64,000 nucleotides of DNA, from positions 102,812,855-102,876,854 of the forward strand of contig CM051458.1 of assembly GCA_028274465.1 (NCBI GenBank). Direction: 5' to 3'. Position numbers and translations under genes: made by a program. The stretch comes from Plantago ovata (Eukaryota > Streptophyta > Magnoliopsida > Lamiales > Plantaginaceae). The notes beneath the pieces were generated by a model. The model saw only the letters and a program-made list of their open reading frames with translations. It was not told the origin of the DNA and did not search any database. Shown here piece by piece: positions 25,399 to 38,126 of this stretch (the first letter of the stretch is position 1; each line of letters opens with the position of its first letter).

Positions 25399-26754
25399 AT
25401 GGAAAATAATTATTGGCCTGCAGATCAAGAATCAGCTGCCTTGTGGAACCATTGTCAAAATGATCAAGCAGATGACACCTTTATGGTTCCGTGGCTTCCA
25501 TCTGCAGCCGCCCCGCAGCTTCAGCATTATGACTACCGTACTGAGGCAGTGGCACCGTGGATGTCCGGTTATGAAGTTGACGAGCACGGTGGAGCTGCCG
25601 GTGGTTCTAAAAGCCATAGTGAGGCGGAGAAAAGGCGGAGAGATAGAATCAATGATCGGCTTGCTACCCTGAGGAAACTCATTCCCAAGTCGGAGAAGGT
25701 ATTTTTTACGTATTATTTTCAGTATTGTAAAGTCATTTGGTGTAATATATGTATATGTTTTACTATTTTGTTATCTTAAGTTATTATAAACCGGACAGAA
25801 CTCTACTATTATATTTCTCCAAGTAAAATGTTGTACATCCAAAATCCAAAATGTGGTTATTCAATCAAGTCATATTTTAGAGTATAGTATGAATTATTCA
25901 TTCTAATTCTAATAATTGAAATGTGTGACAAGAAGTTTGTTCCAAAAGGGATCTAATTAAGTGGAGGAGACCTTAGTTCTTGGTGCATTTTTGTGTACTT
26001 GGTAATAGATTTCAACTTTTCTTGCCACTACCCATTTACTCCCATAAAGTGTGGACCATAAGTCAATTTTCCATACATCCATGATTGCACCCTTGTTCTG
26101 TTAATTGACCATTGACATACTTTTTTCTGTTACTAGCAACTATAAGTTGTTTGATGTTTGAAAGATGTTGTAACAATATTATTAATTATACCCAACTCCG
26201 TATTAGCAGTCAGTTTTGACTACGGATTACTTTTAAAAACTATGTCTAGTGATAATATGTTTAGTGATAATATGTTTAACTGAGTTAATAATATTTGCAT
26301 GTGATTGCAGATGGACAAGGCAGCTCTACTAGGACACGTAGTGGAACAAGTACAAGAATTAAACGCGAAAGCTAAAGAATGTAGCGATTTCTCCAACATC
26401 CCATCAGAAATCGACGAAGTAAACGTAGATTTCATCAACGAAGGTTCGAATTCAAACGGAGAAAACGTATTCATAAATGCTTCAGTTTGCTGTAATGATC
26501 GGCCTGAAATGTATGCGGAACTTAGCAGTGCCTTCAAAGAATTAGGACTCACTATTATTGAAGGTGATCTAACAAGTTTGGGTGGTAGAACGAGAGGCAC
26601 TTTCGTTCTTTGTGCGGTACAAAATCCTAAAAAGAGCACCAATGCTCTTAGGCACTCGATTAAGTTGGTTCTCAATAAAGTTGCGTTTTCATCTGCTACA
26701 CCGAACTTTTGTCCAAGAAGCAAGAGGCAGAGGTTCTTTTTCAATGATACTTAG
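25399..26754 (+). CDS. bHLH transcription factor, bHLH51-like (subfamily Vb)
   Basis: DNA-binding transcription factor. Two exons, 25399-25698 and 26311-26754, joined GT-AG inside the bHLH domain, give 247 residues. The basic region at residues 70-85 (SKSHSEAEKRRRDRIN) carries the His-Glu-Arg triad H73/E77/R81 expected of G-box/E-box binders. Helix 1 is RLATLRKLIP and helix 2, in exon 2, is DKAALLGHVVEQVQELNAK. An ACT-like dimerisation domain follows (about residues 130-225, with SVCCNDRPEMYAELSSAFKE). The protein ends in the RSKRQR-plus-aromatic signature of Arabidopsis bHLH51, the closest relative I recognise; bHLH30/32/106/107 are related alternatives. The splice in the helix 1-helix 2 loop is typical of this subfamily. 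Confidence 0.93.
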
Positions 26755-29417
26755 TACTAGTATGATTTTAATTTGATCGTTGTTGTTTGATATGATATGA
26801 TATGATTTTAATTTATTCTACAAGTGGATTATCTTATGTTTTTCTCATCGATCATATTGATGTACAAGTACATTGCAGTGATTTCATAAATTTCACCTAG
26901 CTATTTCACGTTATGGGGTGAACAAGTTTGATTTACTCTTAAACTCCTTAGCGGTTTGGTTATGGACTTATGGTATTCGTGATTTGAAACTTGGTGTAGG
27001 GAGATGAATTTGGTATTATTATAAAAAAATTTTTTACTAACTTTTCAATACAAAGACTCTTCTCTTCGTCTAAAAACTCATTAAATTCTTTGCTTAGTTG
27101 TCACAGGCGAACCTAGGGGTGGATTTCTTCACATGTAACATTTACGATTTTTTTTCTAATTTTTTAAAGGTAATATTTACGATTTTTTCAAGTTTTGCCC
27201 CACCTGCCCCTCCAGAACTTTCGAAAAGAGCCAGAGTTGGTAAACAAAAAGACAAAAGAAATTTCCCGCACTAATGTTTGTTTATATGCACTTCAACCCC
27301 TCTAAAGTTTTAAAATGCGTGCACAATACCTTTTGAAGTTTTAACTTGTATGTTTTCTTTGTATTTTTTGGTAGCGATTGAACACAACTACACAAGAAAG
27401 GGTGAGTTCTAATGAAAAAGTGTCATTTTCTCTTTTATGTATGAGTTATGTCTTCGTATCAATCATAAAAATGAATTGAAAAATACAAGAAATGACACGT
27501 TAAATAGACGGGCCCGCAAAGGGTATAAATTTGTAATTTTTGAAAGAATGTAGGATCGATATAACTCGCTTTAGATACAAATTACTCAGCCAGACGGTCC
27601 AAGATTGACTACGAGGTTCAGTGAACACCTACATCAATCTCTACAGGTATCGACAGTAACCTGCAGATTAGTAAACAAACACAAATAATATATAGAAGTT
27701 AAAGCACAACGGAATATAGAATGTGTGTTTGAAACTTTTCAAGCAGCTTTGTTAGCTTGCTTGATGCCCAGTCAAGGCAGAAAATCAACTAAGAAAGAAT
27801 TTGTTTGTACAACGTTGTATACTCTCAATCTCAATCTTAGTAAAGAACACTAGTCACCTATGAGACAATATAGAATACCCTTCTATCTATTCTACCTTCA
27901 ATACGATGTTAGAGAAGTCTAGAATATAACTAGTGTAAAGACACAACAATAAAACGTAAACCTATGATCGCTCTAGCTCTTGTGTCGTCATCTCTATATG
28001 GTCGATGTCCTCCTTATATAGCAGTGAATGTCTTGATCGAATGCCATCAGAAAACACGTTTGAATGAATCTGGATGTGTAATCTTCAGTATTCAATTAGG
28101 AATAAACTTCTTCTTCAAGAACCCCTTCTCCTATCAAGACTTGATTTCATTTTTGAGTTCTACTTTGAATAAGTCTCTTCCTTCTTGTAATCTGACAATT
28201 CCCACGTTCTAATAAACTTCATGCACAAGTAAAACAACTGCAACTGTGGGACAATTAGTGTTTCAATAGGTAAAACTAAAATAGACGGTTAAGTGCTCTG
28301 TTTCCATAAACTAGGGGTTGAGTGAACCCATATGTGAATCCTGTGTCAACACCTTTAAAACAGTGACACTTACAATTTTGTATTTATGCGCGAGTTGTTT
28401 TTTCAAATCATGAGTAAATGCAAGGTGAAAGAGACAAAATATTATACTAAGATAAAAGTTCATGGGGCATCGATCGTCCAAAAACTCTTAAATTTCAAGC
28501 GTATGCACATAAACAAATTCAGGTGGGTAAAATGTCGAGTGTTCGGGATGTAAGAGTTGTGTTTTGATTTGATTCACTTTACACCAAGAAATTAATCAAA
28601 CTCGTCATGGCGTGGTTTCGGGACATATATTTATATTGTGAAATGTGAACAATGATCTGAGTATATATGTCTCATACTCGTTTGTAGTTTGATTCTAACC
28701 TAATGATTTTATTTTCGCCGTTTAAATTTGTTGTATATGACCCTGCGTATGGTATGCAAACTATCTTACTTACACTACTAGTATTAAATATCTTTGTTGC
28801 TAGCTAACCAGAAGTAGTAGCAAATAAGTTGAATTCTGTTAAGTGTAAGTTGAAATAGGAATATGAACAAAAATAGTATGAAACTATTATTAATATAATT
28901 TGGTGGCCGTTGTAACAGCTAGCTAAGGAGCCAAAACGGAGAAAAAGTTACATATAGGTCCGTCGTCGATCCGTCCGTGGCCACATGCATGTCTAACCGT
29001 ATTTTCTAAAAGTGGAGTCACTCCACAAACCTCCCGCCTACTACACACCAATCTCTGACCTAACCATATTTATCACATCCAAATTCATATCCCACGCTTA
29101 TGGTTACCCCCGCTTATCACAAAACATACTTCACGGGATGATTAAGACTCCTATTAGCAAAATTATATGATAATTTAAGGTGATAAATTAACTGACTTTA
29201 AAAGTGTGTTTTGTAAATTAGATGATATATTAGTTGATTTGATAAAAATGAAATATAAAGTAAGACATTTAGCTTATCTTTTTATTAGCTAAATGAGGTA
29301 TTTTCTAAAAAAAAAAAAAGCAACTAATTTATTGTCTATCACAAGATGTTATTCATTTAAGTAACAAATCAATATGTAGGGATCTCTCGCGAACCGGACA
29401 TGTCTAATCTGTGTGAC
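26755..29417. other. 2.7 kb intergenic, no gene supported
   Basis: AT-rich DNA with short direct repeats (27142-27195 repeats an ATTTACGATTTTTT-type unit). 27550-28300 has more balanced composition and an 82-codon frame at 27964 with no recognisable domain; it resembles worn retrotransposon UTR but no termini were found. The last kilobase may include distal regulatory DNA of the MYB gene. Confidence 0.4.
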
Positions 29418-30089
29418 GGATTCCCTCTAGCGGTTGTTGGCGCGAAGAAACATAAATTCATATAAAAAAGAAGAGAAATCCCATAAAATTAGTGGTCTGG
29501 CAAGAAAAACAAAGAGATGTTAGACATAAAACATAAATCAATTCATCATTCGGTGAGATTAACAAATAGGGTTAGTTGGTTAACCATAGGCTTGACATGC
29601 TGAGCCTAACAAAGAGAACAATCAAGTACTGTACATTCTAAACTCTAATGAATAATATCAACTCTGTCAACGGATACATATAAAGATAAACGAATAAGAT
29701 TTAAAGATATTGCGGATTAAGATTTAAATCACGAGTGGAGCGGGATGAAATCCAACACAAACTCATTCATTTTGTAAGCTAGCTTATAAAGCTCTCACAC
29801 AATAGTCAATCTAAGTGTGTGTTTGACATCACTTTATAAATTGATTTTACCTTATTTGACCATAATAAGATTGTTTGGTGAATGCCAGTAAGACAATAAG
29901 GTGACGGATATGATAAATTATTCTATGTAACTTATTAAAATAAGATGACTTATCAGGTACCCGTCACCTCATAAGTTTTCAGTCACCTTATAAGCTATTA
30001 GTCATCCTATCATTTTGTTTTGCCAAGCATACACGTACTAAACATATCCTACATGCACTTGGAACGAGTTTCCATGATTATATTTGAAC

Positions 30090-30610
30090 GGTGAATTAAT
30101 TTATTTTTGTGTTTAAATTTATCCAATTGAATTCGACGGTTTTTACGGGTAACTAATTTGTTATTATGTGTTTAAATTTAACTTGTCGGGCTCGACAACT
30201 CTTACGTGGAACAAATTTCTTTTTGTGCGTTTTAAATTTATCTGCCAGACTTGACAGTTTTTATGTGGAACTAATTTATTTTTGTGCGTTTTAAAATTTT
30301 CACGTCGGACTCAACAATTTTACGTGGAGTGCATTTGTTTTAAATTTATACTATCGGACTCGACCATTTTTACATGGAAATAATTTATTTTTGTCCATCT
30401 TAAATTTATCATGTTGGGCTCGACGGATAATTAACAGGAACTAATTTGTTTTTGTGCGTATTAAATTTAACTTGTCGGATCGACAGTTTTTACGGGGAAC
30501 TAATTTGTGTTTTGTCCGTTTGAAAGTTATCCTGTCGTATTTGACATTTTTTGTGGCAGAACTAGTTTATTTTTGTGCATTTTATATTTAACCTATCGTG
30601 CTCGATTGCT
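30090..30610 (+). repeat. ~60-bp minisatellite, about 9 copies (MYB unit 1)
   Basis: Units contain CTCGACAGTTTTTACGTGGA, ACTAATTTATTTTTGTGCGT and TTTAAATTTATCCTGTCGG with many substitutions. The same family recurs at 34100-34800 in unit 2, so the array predates the segmental duplication. Confidence 0.85.
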
Positions 30611-31604
30611 CTACATGTAACGGGTATCGTATAATACCATTGGAGGATTCACATAGTACTATCAACATACATTTATGAAGTTTGCGACGCCATAGAATTA
30701 AAATGTATTGTTGGCATCTATACATTACATACATGTGTTTAAATAAAAAATCAATGCAAAAACTAATTTCAAAACACAAAAAAATCAACATTTATAATTT
30801 GGTTGAAAATACTTGAAATAGTTTGTTTTGAATTCAAATAGTTATTAATGAGATGTAACTAATTTTGTATTTAAGCTAACCACTTTGGTAGTGGAATATA
30901 GTAGTTGTTTTCAGAAAACGGAGTAGCAATTGAAAGTTACTTGAAACAAACTCCCACAGTTTCCGACTTGTAACTTCAAATTCAACCATTTCTCATAATA
31001 TAACGTATTTTCCATTTTCTATATGACCAATAAACCGTTACAAGTACAACTTACCATTAATTTATTCATAACTCCACCACTTACTTTTTTCCCATATTTC
31101 CTTTTCATTTTAGAAAATACTTCATTACTCCTTTACTCCTGTTTCATCTAAACTGATTTTTTTCGAACATTATCAACCCATAATTTAATATATAATAAAA
31201 TTATATTACAAAAATATAGAGTACTTCTTTTATTTTATAATATAATTTCATTATAATTTTTATCATGTCGTTTATAGTAATTATAATTTATAATCAAAGT
31301 TAAAATAAATAAGTTTACAATAGAATGAATAAATGGAGATGGAGTAGTGTTTTTTCATATTCCAAAACGGACAAAGGGCGTAACAGAATTGTAACCACTT
31401 GCCAGTAAGCTATTAAAGTTGGTTTCGCTTCGATCGAGCAGTTTTCGGTTCATGCCAACAACTCCTCGTTCTCTCTCTCTTAACAGTTACAAAATTCTCA
31501 TCTCTCTCACACACATTTAATACCCCATCTCTCTTCTATATACACACATACACAGAGCCATATTCTCATAAAACACAAACACTCTCATCTCACTTTTCGA
31601 AACA

Positions 31605-32426
31605 ATGGAGCAGAAGAATAATGGCAACAGTGGCAGCGAGAGAACCAAGGGTTCATGGAATCCACAGGAGGACGAAGCATTGAAAAAGCTCGTCAAGCAG
31701 CACGGCCCGCGGAACTGGTCTCTAATCAGCACGGGGATCCCCGGGAGATCCGGGAAATCGTGCCGTTTGCGGTGGTGCAATCAGCTGAGTCCCGACGTGC
31801 AGCGCCGCCCGTTCACGGAGGAGGAGGATGAGAAGATATTGAAGGCGCACGCGGTCTATGGGAACAGGTGGGCGACGATTGCGAGGACGTTGCCTGGTCG
31901 GACCGACAACGCCATTAAAAACCACTGGAATTCGACTCTGAAGAAGAAGCTGGGTGAGCGGGGTGATCTGAAGCAGAAGCGGAGCTCCGACGGGTCGGGT
32001 AGCGGGTCGATGGATTCGTGCGGGAAGAGGCTGTGCTCGCGTGAGGAGAAGAGTACTTCTAGTGGGGAAAATGGTGGTGATGAGGAGGTGGTTGTTGTGG
32101 AGGAGTTGGGCCAGGAGGGGACTGTTAATAAGCCCAATGGGCTTGGGGTTGAGCAGGGTACTGGGCTGACACTGAGTTTGTTGCCACCCGGACTGGAGTT
32201 GGGAGAGTCTGAATTGGGGGATATGAAGGTTGCCGATGATGAGGAGATTAAGATTGTCAAGGATGGGAAGAATGGGAAATCGACGGTGCAAATTGAAGAA
32301 GGTTGTTTCATGTCGATTGTGCAAAGGATGATTGCGCAAGAGGTGCGCGATTATGTCGATAAATTATGGGCTAAGGGAGAGTTTGGGCCTGGTGGGCTTG
32401 AGTTTCAAGCCAGTAAAGAGAAGTGA
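31605..32426 (+). CDS. R2R3-MYB transcription factor, subgroup 22 (MYB44/70/73/77 type)
   Basis: Transcriptional regulator of the group acting in ABA, auxin and stress responses in Arabidopsis. A single exon of 273 residues, intronless as usual for this subgroup. The R2 repeat has tryptophans W18, W38 and W57; R3 has F70, W89 and W108. [19 protein letters not shown] and [18 protein letters not shown] are the group hallmarks. The C-terminal part carries LTLSLLPPG, an LxLxL EAR-like repression motif near residue 190, and a terminal [20 protein letters not shown] block matching the conserved FMAVMQEMI motif of subgroup 22. The start ATG sits after a TC-rich leader; a TATA-like TCTATATACACA lies at about 31536. 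This is the only intact copy in a tandem series. Confidence 0.95.
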   Translation: MEQKNNGNSGSERTKGSWNPQEDEALKKLVKQHGPRNWSLISTGIPGRSGKSCRLRWCNQLSPDVQRRPFTEEEDEKILKAHAVYGNRWATIARTLPGRTDNAIKNHWNSTLKKKLGERGDLKQKRSSDGSGSGSMDSCGKRLCSREEKSTSSGENGGDEEVVVVEELGQEGTVNKPNGLGVEQGTGLTLSLLPPGLELGESELGDMKVADDEEIKIVKDGKNGKSTVQIEEGCFMSIVQRMIAQEVRDYVDKLWAKGEFGPGGLEFQASKEK

Positions 32427-33076
32427 ATTAGATGTTAGATATATGTTAATTGTTGTTTAATTTTAGTTAGATTTTTTGTGTAAGCTTTTGTGTTGTTCTC
32501 CGAACTCTGTAGTATTTGAAGTTTACTTCAATTCACATGTTTTGAATCCAAACTCTGTGTGATTTAGTTTAGAGTATTCAAGACATTTGTACGTACCATA
32601 TTACAAACTCATCTCCAACTAACTATCCAAGGTCCTCATGGAGTCATGTTGAGAGAATTCACATTGCGCAAAAAGTTAAAAGAGGTTATAGGAATTGTCC
32701 GAAGACCAACTTCGGAAGAAAAATGCATTTGCTCATTTATCAATGAACATCCATTCTAAGGTATCTATTTCGAAATGAAACAATTCAAAGGAGCAACTAT
32801 ATCTCTTATTGCATTGAAACTAACTCAACCGGATCACCACAAAAGAAAAAACAATACCAAAACTTAAAGAGTCAGTTATCGCAAATGAACCAAACTATCA
32901 TCATCAACTTTGCGCAAAGTTGCGCAGATTTAATTTTTATCCTCACAACAACAAATTTATCACAGTTGACACTATTGACACTACCGCTGTGGTATCACAG
33001 CTGACAGTACCATTGCTTTTCATTGTTTTTCAGATTCATAGTTTTTCTTAGTGAGTTGTGTTTCGGTGAAAATTCG

Positions 33077-33380
33077 TGTAACGCCCCAGATTTCAGAGAC
33101 TTAAAAGGGTTGAGAACGCTACTCATACCAACAAGGTGCACCTTTCTTTTCGGGAATCCACCTATAAGAACTTCAGAGTTAAGCGTGCTTGCTCTGGAGC
33201 AATTCTAGGATGGGTGACCCACTGAGAAGTTCCCGGTGCGCGCACGAGTGAGGACAAAGTGTGCGGTTTAGAACCCGTGTTGGTCTGTGGGGCCAGCATA
33301 TCACCCCGGAGAGCACCCATGAGTAACCTTGCCGGCCCGTTGGGCTGGGTCTTGGCACGTTAGTGGGTCGGGTCGTTACA
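33077..33380 (+). mobile_element. Cassandra-type solo LTR carrying 5S rRNA-like sequence
   Basis: A 304-bp element begins TGTAACGCCC and ends GTCGTTACA. It is flanked on both sides by ATTCG (33072-33076 and 33381-33385), a 5-bp target-site duplication. Inside, AGTTAAGCGTGCTTG and CTAGGATGGGTGACC are the internal promoter and conserved core of plant 5S rRNA, in plus orientation. A 5S-derived LTR with TGTAAC/TTACA ends is the defining feature of Cassandra TRIM retrotransposons. No second LTR or internal domain adjoins it, so it is a solo LTR. The matching position in unit 1 lacks it. Confidence 0.92.
33077..33380 (+). other. 5S rRNA-like segment inside the Cassandra LTR (not a functional rRNA gene)
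   Basis: Within about 33115-33245 the sequence follows plant 5S rRNA (ACTCATACCA..., CTTCAGAGTTAAGCGTGCTT, CTAGGATGGGTGACCC, GAGAAGTTCCCGGTG) with several changes and small insertions. An annotation pipeline could call it a 5S gene. The LTR context says it is a transposon-captured copy. Confidence 0.85.
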
Positions 33381-34099
33381 ATTCGTGTGACTGGTTGTCT
33401 CCAATGATTGTTGGTGCGAAGAAACAAAAATTCATAGAAAATCAGAGAAATACCGCAAAAGCAGGGGCTTGCAAGAAAAGAGAAAAATAGAGAGAGATAT
33501 TAGACATAAAACATAGATCTATTCATCATTCGGTGAGAATGACAACTAGGGTAGCTAGCTTATATAACAGACCAGGAACCTTGTCAGGTATCTCACAGGC
33601 CATATACGTGACAGGCTCCAACAAAAAGAAACAAAAAGAAAAATAAGTACATTCTATACTCTAAATGATAAGAACAACGGACTCAACAATGACTCAACGG
33701 GTAAACATAAACACAAATTGATAAGATGTAAAGATAATGCGGATTGGAATTTAAACCACGAATGGAGCGGGAGCCCACAAACAGGCCGGGCCGGTTGGAG
33801 CGGGATGAAATCCCAACACAAACTCATTCACTTTGTTAGCTAGCTTAAAAAGAGCTCTCACACAATATTCGAAGTGTGTATTTGGCATTACCTTAATCTT
33901 ATAAGTTGACTTTCACCTTATAATGTGACTATTTAACCATAATAAGGTGTTTGGTGAACGCCAATAAGACAATAATATATTAAGGTGACTGATCAACTAG
34001 CAGTCACCTTATCAGCCATCAATCATCTTATTACTTTGTTTTGCCAAACATACACTAAACATATCCTACATTCACTTGGAACGAGTTTTAGTACTATTT

Positions 34100-34810
34100 T
34101 TATGAGGAACTAATTTTTTTTGTGTATGTTTTATGTATAACCTGTTGTGTTCGACGGTTTTTACGGGGAACTAATTATTTGTTTTCTGTGTGTTTTAAAT
34201 TAACTTGTCGAGACATACACTATCAGTTTATTTTTTTTCTAAACATGCACTAAACATATCATACATTCACTTGGAACGAGTTTCCACGCTTTTATTTTTA
34301 CAAGAAACTAATTAGTTTTGTGTGTTTTGAATTTAACGTGCACTGATCGACGGTTTTTACGTTGAATAATTTATTTTTGTGTGTTTTAAATTTATCTTAT
34401 AAGGCTTGATGGTTTTTACGTAGAACTAATTTTTTTGTGCGTTTTAAATCGTCCTGTTGGGCTCGACAGTTTTTATGGGGGAACTAATTTATTTCCGTGT
34501 GTACAAAATTTAAATTGTCGGAGTCGACAATTTTTACGTGGAACTAATGCTTCTTTGCGTTTTCACTCTATCCTGTCGGACTCGATAGTGTTTACGTGGA
34601 ACTGATTTATTTTTGTGGTTTTTAAAGTTATCCTGTCGGTCTCTACAATTTGTACGGGGAACTTATTTTTTTTGTGCGCTTTAAATTTATCCTGTCGGGT
34701 TCGACAATTTTTACGAGGAGATAATTTGTTTTTGGGCATCTTAAATTTATCCTGTCGGACTTGACAGTTATACATGAAACTAATTTATTTTTATGCGATT
34801 TAAATTTAAT
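34100..34810 (+). repeat. ~60-bp minisatellite, about 11 copies (MYB unit 2)
   Basis: Same unit family as 30090-30610 (CCTGTCGGACTCGACAGT-like, TTTACGTGGAACTAATTTAT, TTTTTGTGCGTTTTAAATTT), with more copies here. Copies are diverged, so the arrays are not being actively homogenised. Confidence 0.85.
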
Positions 34811-35799
34811 TACCGCGCTGGACTGGTAGACGTATAATGGTTATTGTATAAAACCATAGGAGCGAGGATTCACATAATACTATCAACATTTATGAATTTT
34901 TCCACGCCATTGAAATAAAATGTAGTGTTGGCACCTACATACATACTGCAAAAACTAATCTCAAAATACAAAAAATCAACATTTATGATTTGGTTGAAAA
35001 TACCTGAAATAGCTTTTTTGAATTCAAATACTTCGTAATTATTAATGAGTTGTAACTAATTTTGTATTTAAGCTAACCACTGATTTGGTAGTGAAATACA
35101 GATGTTGTTTTCGGAAATGGAGTGGCAATTGAAAGTTAATTGAAAATAACTGCCACAGTTTTCGAGTAGTAATTACCTCAACCATTTCTCATAACATAAT
35201 GTTTTCTCCATTTCTCCATGAACCAAAAAGTTAAACCGTTACAAATACAGCTTACGATTAATTTATTCATAACTCAACTACTTACCTTTTTCCCATATTT
35301 CCTTTTTACTTATAAAAAATAATTTATTATTTGATTTGTTCCATTGTAAACAATCTAAGATTGTTTAGAAATTTTGACCACAAATCACTCATATATTACG
35401 CATATTACACATGATTTAGTATATAATAGAATTATACTACGTACAAAAATATTCTAAATTTATTTTATACTACCGTATAATTTTATTATATTTTTTATTG
35501 TGTAATTTATGATTAACTTACATTCAAATTTTGAAAAAAGTAAGCTTAAAATGGAACATACTATCTGAAACATCCAAAACGGACAAAGAGTGTAACAGAA
35601 TTGTAACCACTTGCCAGTAAGCAATTAAAGTTGGTTTTGCTTCGATCGAGCAGTTTTCGGTTCATGCCAACAACTCCTCGTCCTCTCTCTTTAACAGTTA
35701 CAAAATTCTCATCTCTCTCACACATTTAATACCCCTCTCTCTATTCTATACACACACGGAGCCATATTCTCACAAAACACTCTCTCAGTTTTCGAAAAC

Positions 35800-37207
35800 A
35801 TGGCGGAGAATAATGGCAACAATGGCGGCGAGAGAACCAAGGGCTCATGGAATCCACAGGAGGACGAAGCATTGAAAAAGCTCGTCGACCTACATGGCCC
35901 CCGGAAGTGATCTCTTATCAGCACGGGGATCCCTGGCAGAACCGGGAAATCGTGCCGTTTGCGGTGGTGCAATCAGCTGAGTCCCGACGTGCAGCACCGC
36001 CCGTTCACGGAGGAGGAGGAAGAGAAGATACTGAAGGCGCACGCGGTCTGTGGGAACAGGTGGGCGACGATTGCGAGGATGTTGCCTGGTCGGACAGATA
36101 ATGCGATTAAAATCACTGGAATTCGATTCTGAAGAAGAAGCTGGGTGATCTGAAGCAGAAACGGAGCTCCGACGCGTCTGGTAGCGGGTTGATGGAGTCA
36201 GGCGGGAAGAGGCTTTGCTCGCGTGAAGAGAAAAGTAGCTGTAGTGGGCAGGGGCGAGGTTATGCAGGCGATGCACGGGGTCAAATTTGAAAAACCAAAT
36301 TAGTAGTAGTATTATTAAGTTTGTATAAGTTGGATAATTAGTTGGTTTGTTTGGGCTGATATATAATACATACGTCATTAATTCATTTTGTAGTTAAGAA
36401 GGTGCAATAATTTAATTAGTTTATTTCTTTATTATTGGCATTTGTATAATTTTGTTTGTTTGTTGTTTAAGTTATCTCTTCCCTCCGTTTCATAAATATT
36501 CATTAGAGTTTTAATTTTTTCAGTATAAATTACTCATTTTGATTAATTTCGATCAATAACATCTGTCTTTTTAATAATAAAATAACATTTCATTAAATAT
36601 TTTATCATTATAATTAAAAAATAGTCAAGACTGAAATATGTTGCCCGAAAAAAGGTTAAAAAGGGTCATTTATACTGAGACATAGAGAGTATTTAATGTT
36701 TATAAAGCTCCATTTTAGCTTAAACATGGTGTCAAATTTTTTATGTCTACGTTTTTTGGTTAAAAAAAATTATATCGTAAATTATTCTAAACTTATTTAA
36801 ATGAAACACACGGGTTAAAAAAAATCCTGGCTTCGCCCCTGGTGGTGGGGAAAATGGTAGCGAAGAGGTTGTTGTTGTGGAGTTGGGCCAGGAGGGGATG
36901 GTTAATAAGCCCAATGGGCTTGGAGTTGAGCAGTGTACTGGGCTGACACTAAGCTTGTTGCCGCCAGGATCGGAGTTGGGACTTGGGAGAGTCTAAAAAG
37001 GAGGAGAAGAAGGCTGCAAATGAGGAGATTAAGATTGTTAAGGATGGGCAGAATGGGAAATCAATGGTGCACATCGAAGAAAGTTTTTTCTTGTCAATTG
37101 TGCAGAAGATGATTGCGCAAGAGGTTCGCAATTATGTCGACAAATTATGTGCTAAGGGAGAGTTTGGGCCTGGTGGGCTTGAGTTTCATGCTAGTAAAGA
37201 AAATTGA
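35800..37207 (+). pseudogene. Broken R2R3-MYB copy (unit 2)
   Basis: Clearly derived from a sister of the MYB at 31605, with promoter and leader conserved. It is disabled by (1) TGG to TGA at 35908-35910, replacing an R2 tryptophan; (2) a one-base loss near 36110 in the KNHWNS-coding stretch; (3) a 9-bp loss nearby; (4) a 593-bp hAT insertion at 36249-36841; and (5) an in-frame stop around 36995. The C-terminal motif block (LSIVQKMIAQEVRNYVDKL) is still readable at about 37089-37150. Codon identity with the intact copy is high outside the lesions, so inactivation is not ancient. Confidence 0.95.
36249..36841. mobile_element. hAT-type non-autonomous element inside the MYB pseudogene
   Basis: 593 bp with termini CAGGGGCGAGG and, on the other strand, CAGGGGCGAAGCCAGG. 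Flanks are GTAGTGGG (36241-36248) and GTGGTGGG (36842-36849), an 8-bp target-site duplication with one mismatch, as hAT elements make. The unit 1 gene has the single uninterrupted target. No transposase sequence. A Stowaway-like segment (CCCTCCGTTTCATAAATATT to about 36692) may be nested within it. Confidence 0.88.
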
Positions 37208-37858
37208 ATTAGATGTTAGATAATGTTGTTGAATTTTAGTTAGTTCTTGCTTTAATTTCAAGTGAATAGTGTAAGACTGTACTCTTTTGTTTTGTATTAT
37301 GAAATCTGAACTCTCTAAGTGTTTGAAGTTTTACTTTACATTTTCGAATCCAAACTATGTGTGTTTTAGTTCAGAATATCCGAGTCACTTGCTCATACAA
37401 AGTTACAAACCGATGTCCAACTAACTATCCAAGGCCCTCTTGGTGAGTGAGTTTGCATTGCGCAAAAAGTTAAAATAGATTATAGGAATTGTTCGAAGTC
37501 CAACTACAGAAGAGAAATGTATTTGCTTCTCATTTATCAAATGAACATCCATACCTAGGGTATTTATTTTGAAATGAAACAATCCAAAGGAGAAACTATA
37601 TCTCGTAGTGATTTGAAATTAACTTAACAACATCACCACAAAAGAAAAAAGAATAGCAAAACCTAAAAGAATCGGTTATCAAAATTGAACCAAACTATCA
37701 TCAACTTTGCGCAATGTGTGCGCAATTTCGTATTAAATTGTCATTTTTTGCATCATATCTACCCAACATGTTGCACTATCACTCGACTCTTCACTATTAT
37801 AGCCTTTAGATCCATGAGCAATTCTCAGGTATTCTCACCTCCTTTGCAGATCGAAGAA

Positions 37859-38126
37859 GGGTACTGGGTTGACACTGAGCTTGTTGCCTGCCGGGACCGG
37901 AGTTGGGAGAGTCGAAAAAGGCAGAGAAGAAGGCTGCAAATGAGGAGATTAAGATTGTTAAGGATGGGAAGAATGGGAAATCGATGGTGCACATCGAAGA
38001 AAGTTGTTTCATGTCGATTGTGCAGAAGATGATTGCGCAAAGGTTCACGATTATGTTGACAAATTATGGGCTAAGGGAGAGTTTGGGCCTAGTGGGCTTG
38101 AGTTTCATGCTAGTAGAGAAAAGTGA
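37859..38126 (+). pseudogene. MYB C-terminal fragment (unit 3)
   Basis: Matches the last ~270 bp of the MYB gene (GTACTGGG...GACACTGAG through the FMSIVQKMIAQ block to AAGTGA). It has a one-base loss after GCGCAA at about 38041 that breaks the frame. The MYB DNA-binding region is absent. The preceding ~160 bp (TCATCAACTTTGCGCAATG, TTGCAGATCGAAGAAGG) is shared with unit 4 and resembles an intron end. Confidence 0.88.

Noticed and set aside
27964-28212. An 82-codon frame with balanced composition
   Set aside because: No recognisable domain or conserved start context; more like worn retroelement sequence.
31722-32339. A 205-codon minus-strand frame across the MYB gene
   Set aside because: It is the complement of a well-supported R2R3-MYB gene with conserved domain structure on the plus strand.
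33115-33245. A genuine 5S rRNA gene
   Set aside because: The 5S-like sequence has indels, and it lies inside an element with LTR-type ends and a 5-bp TSD.
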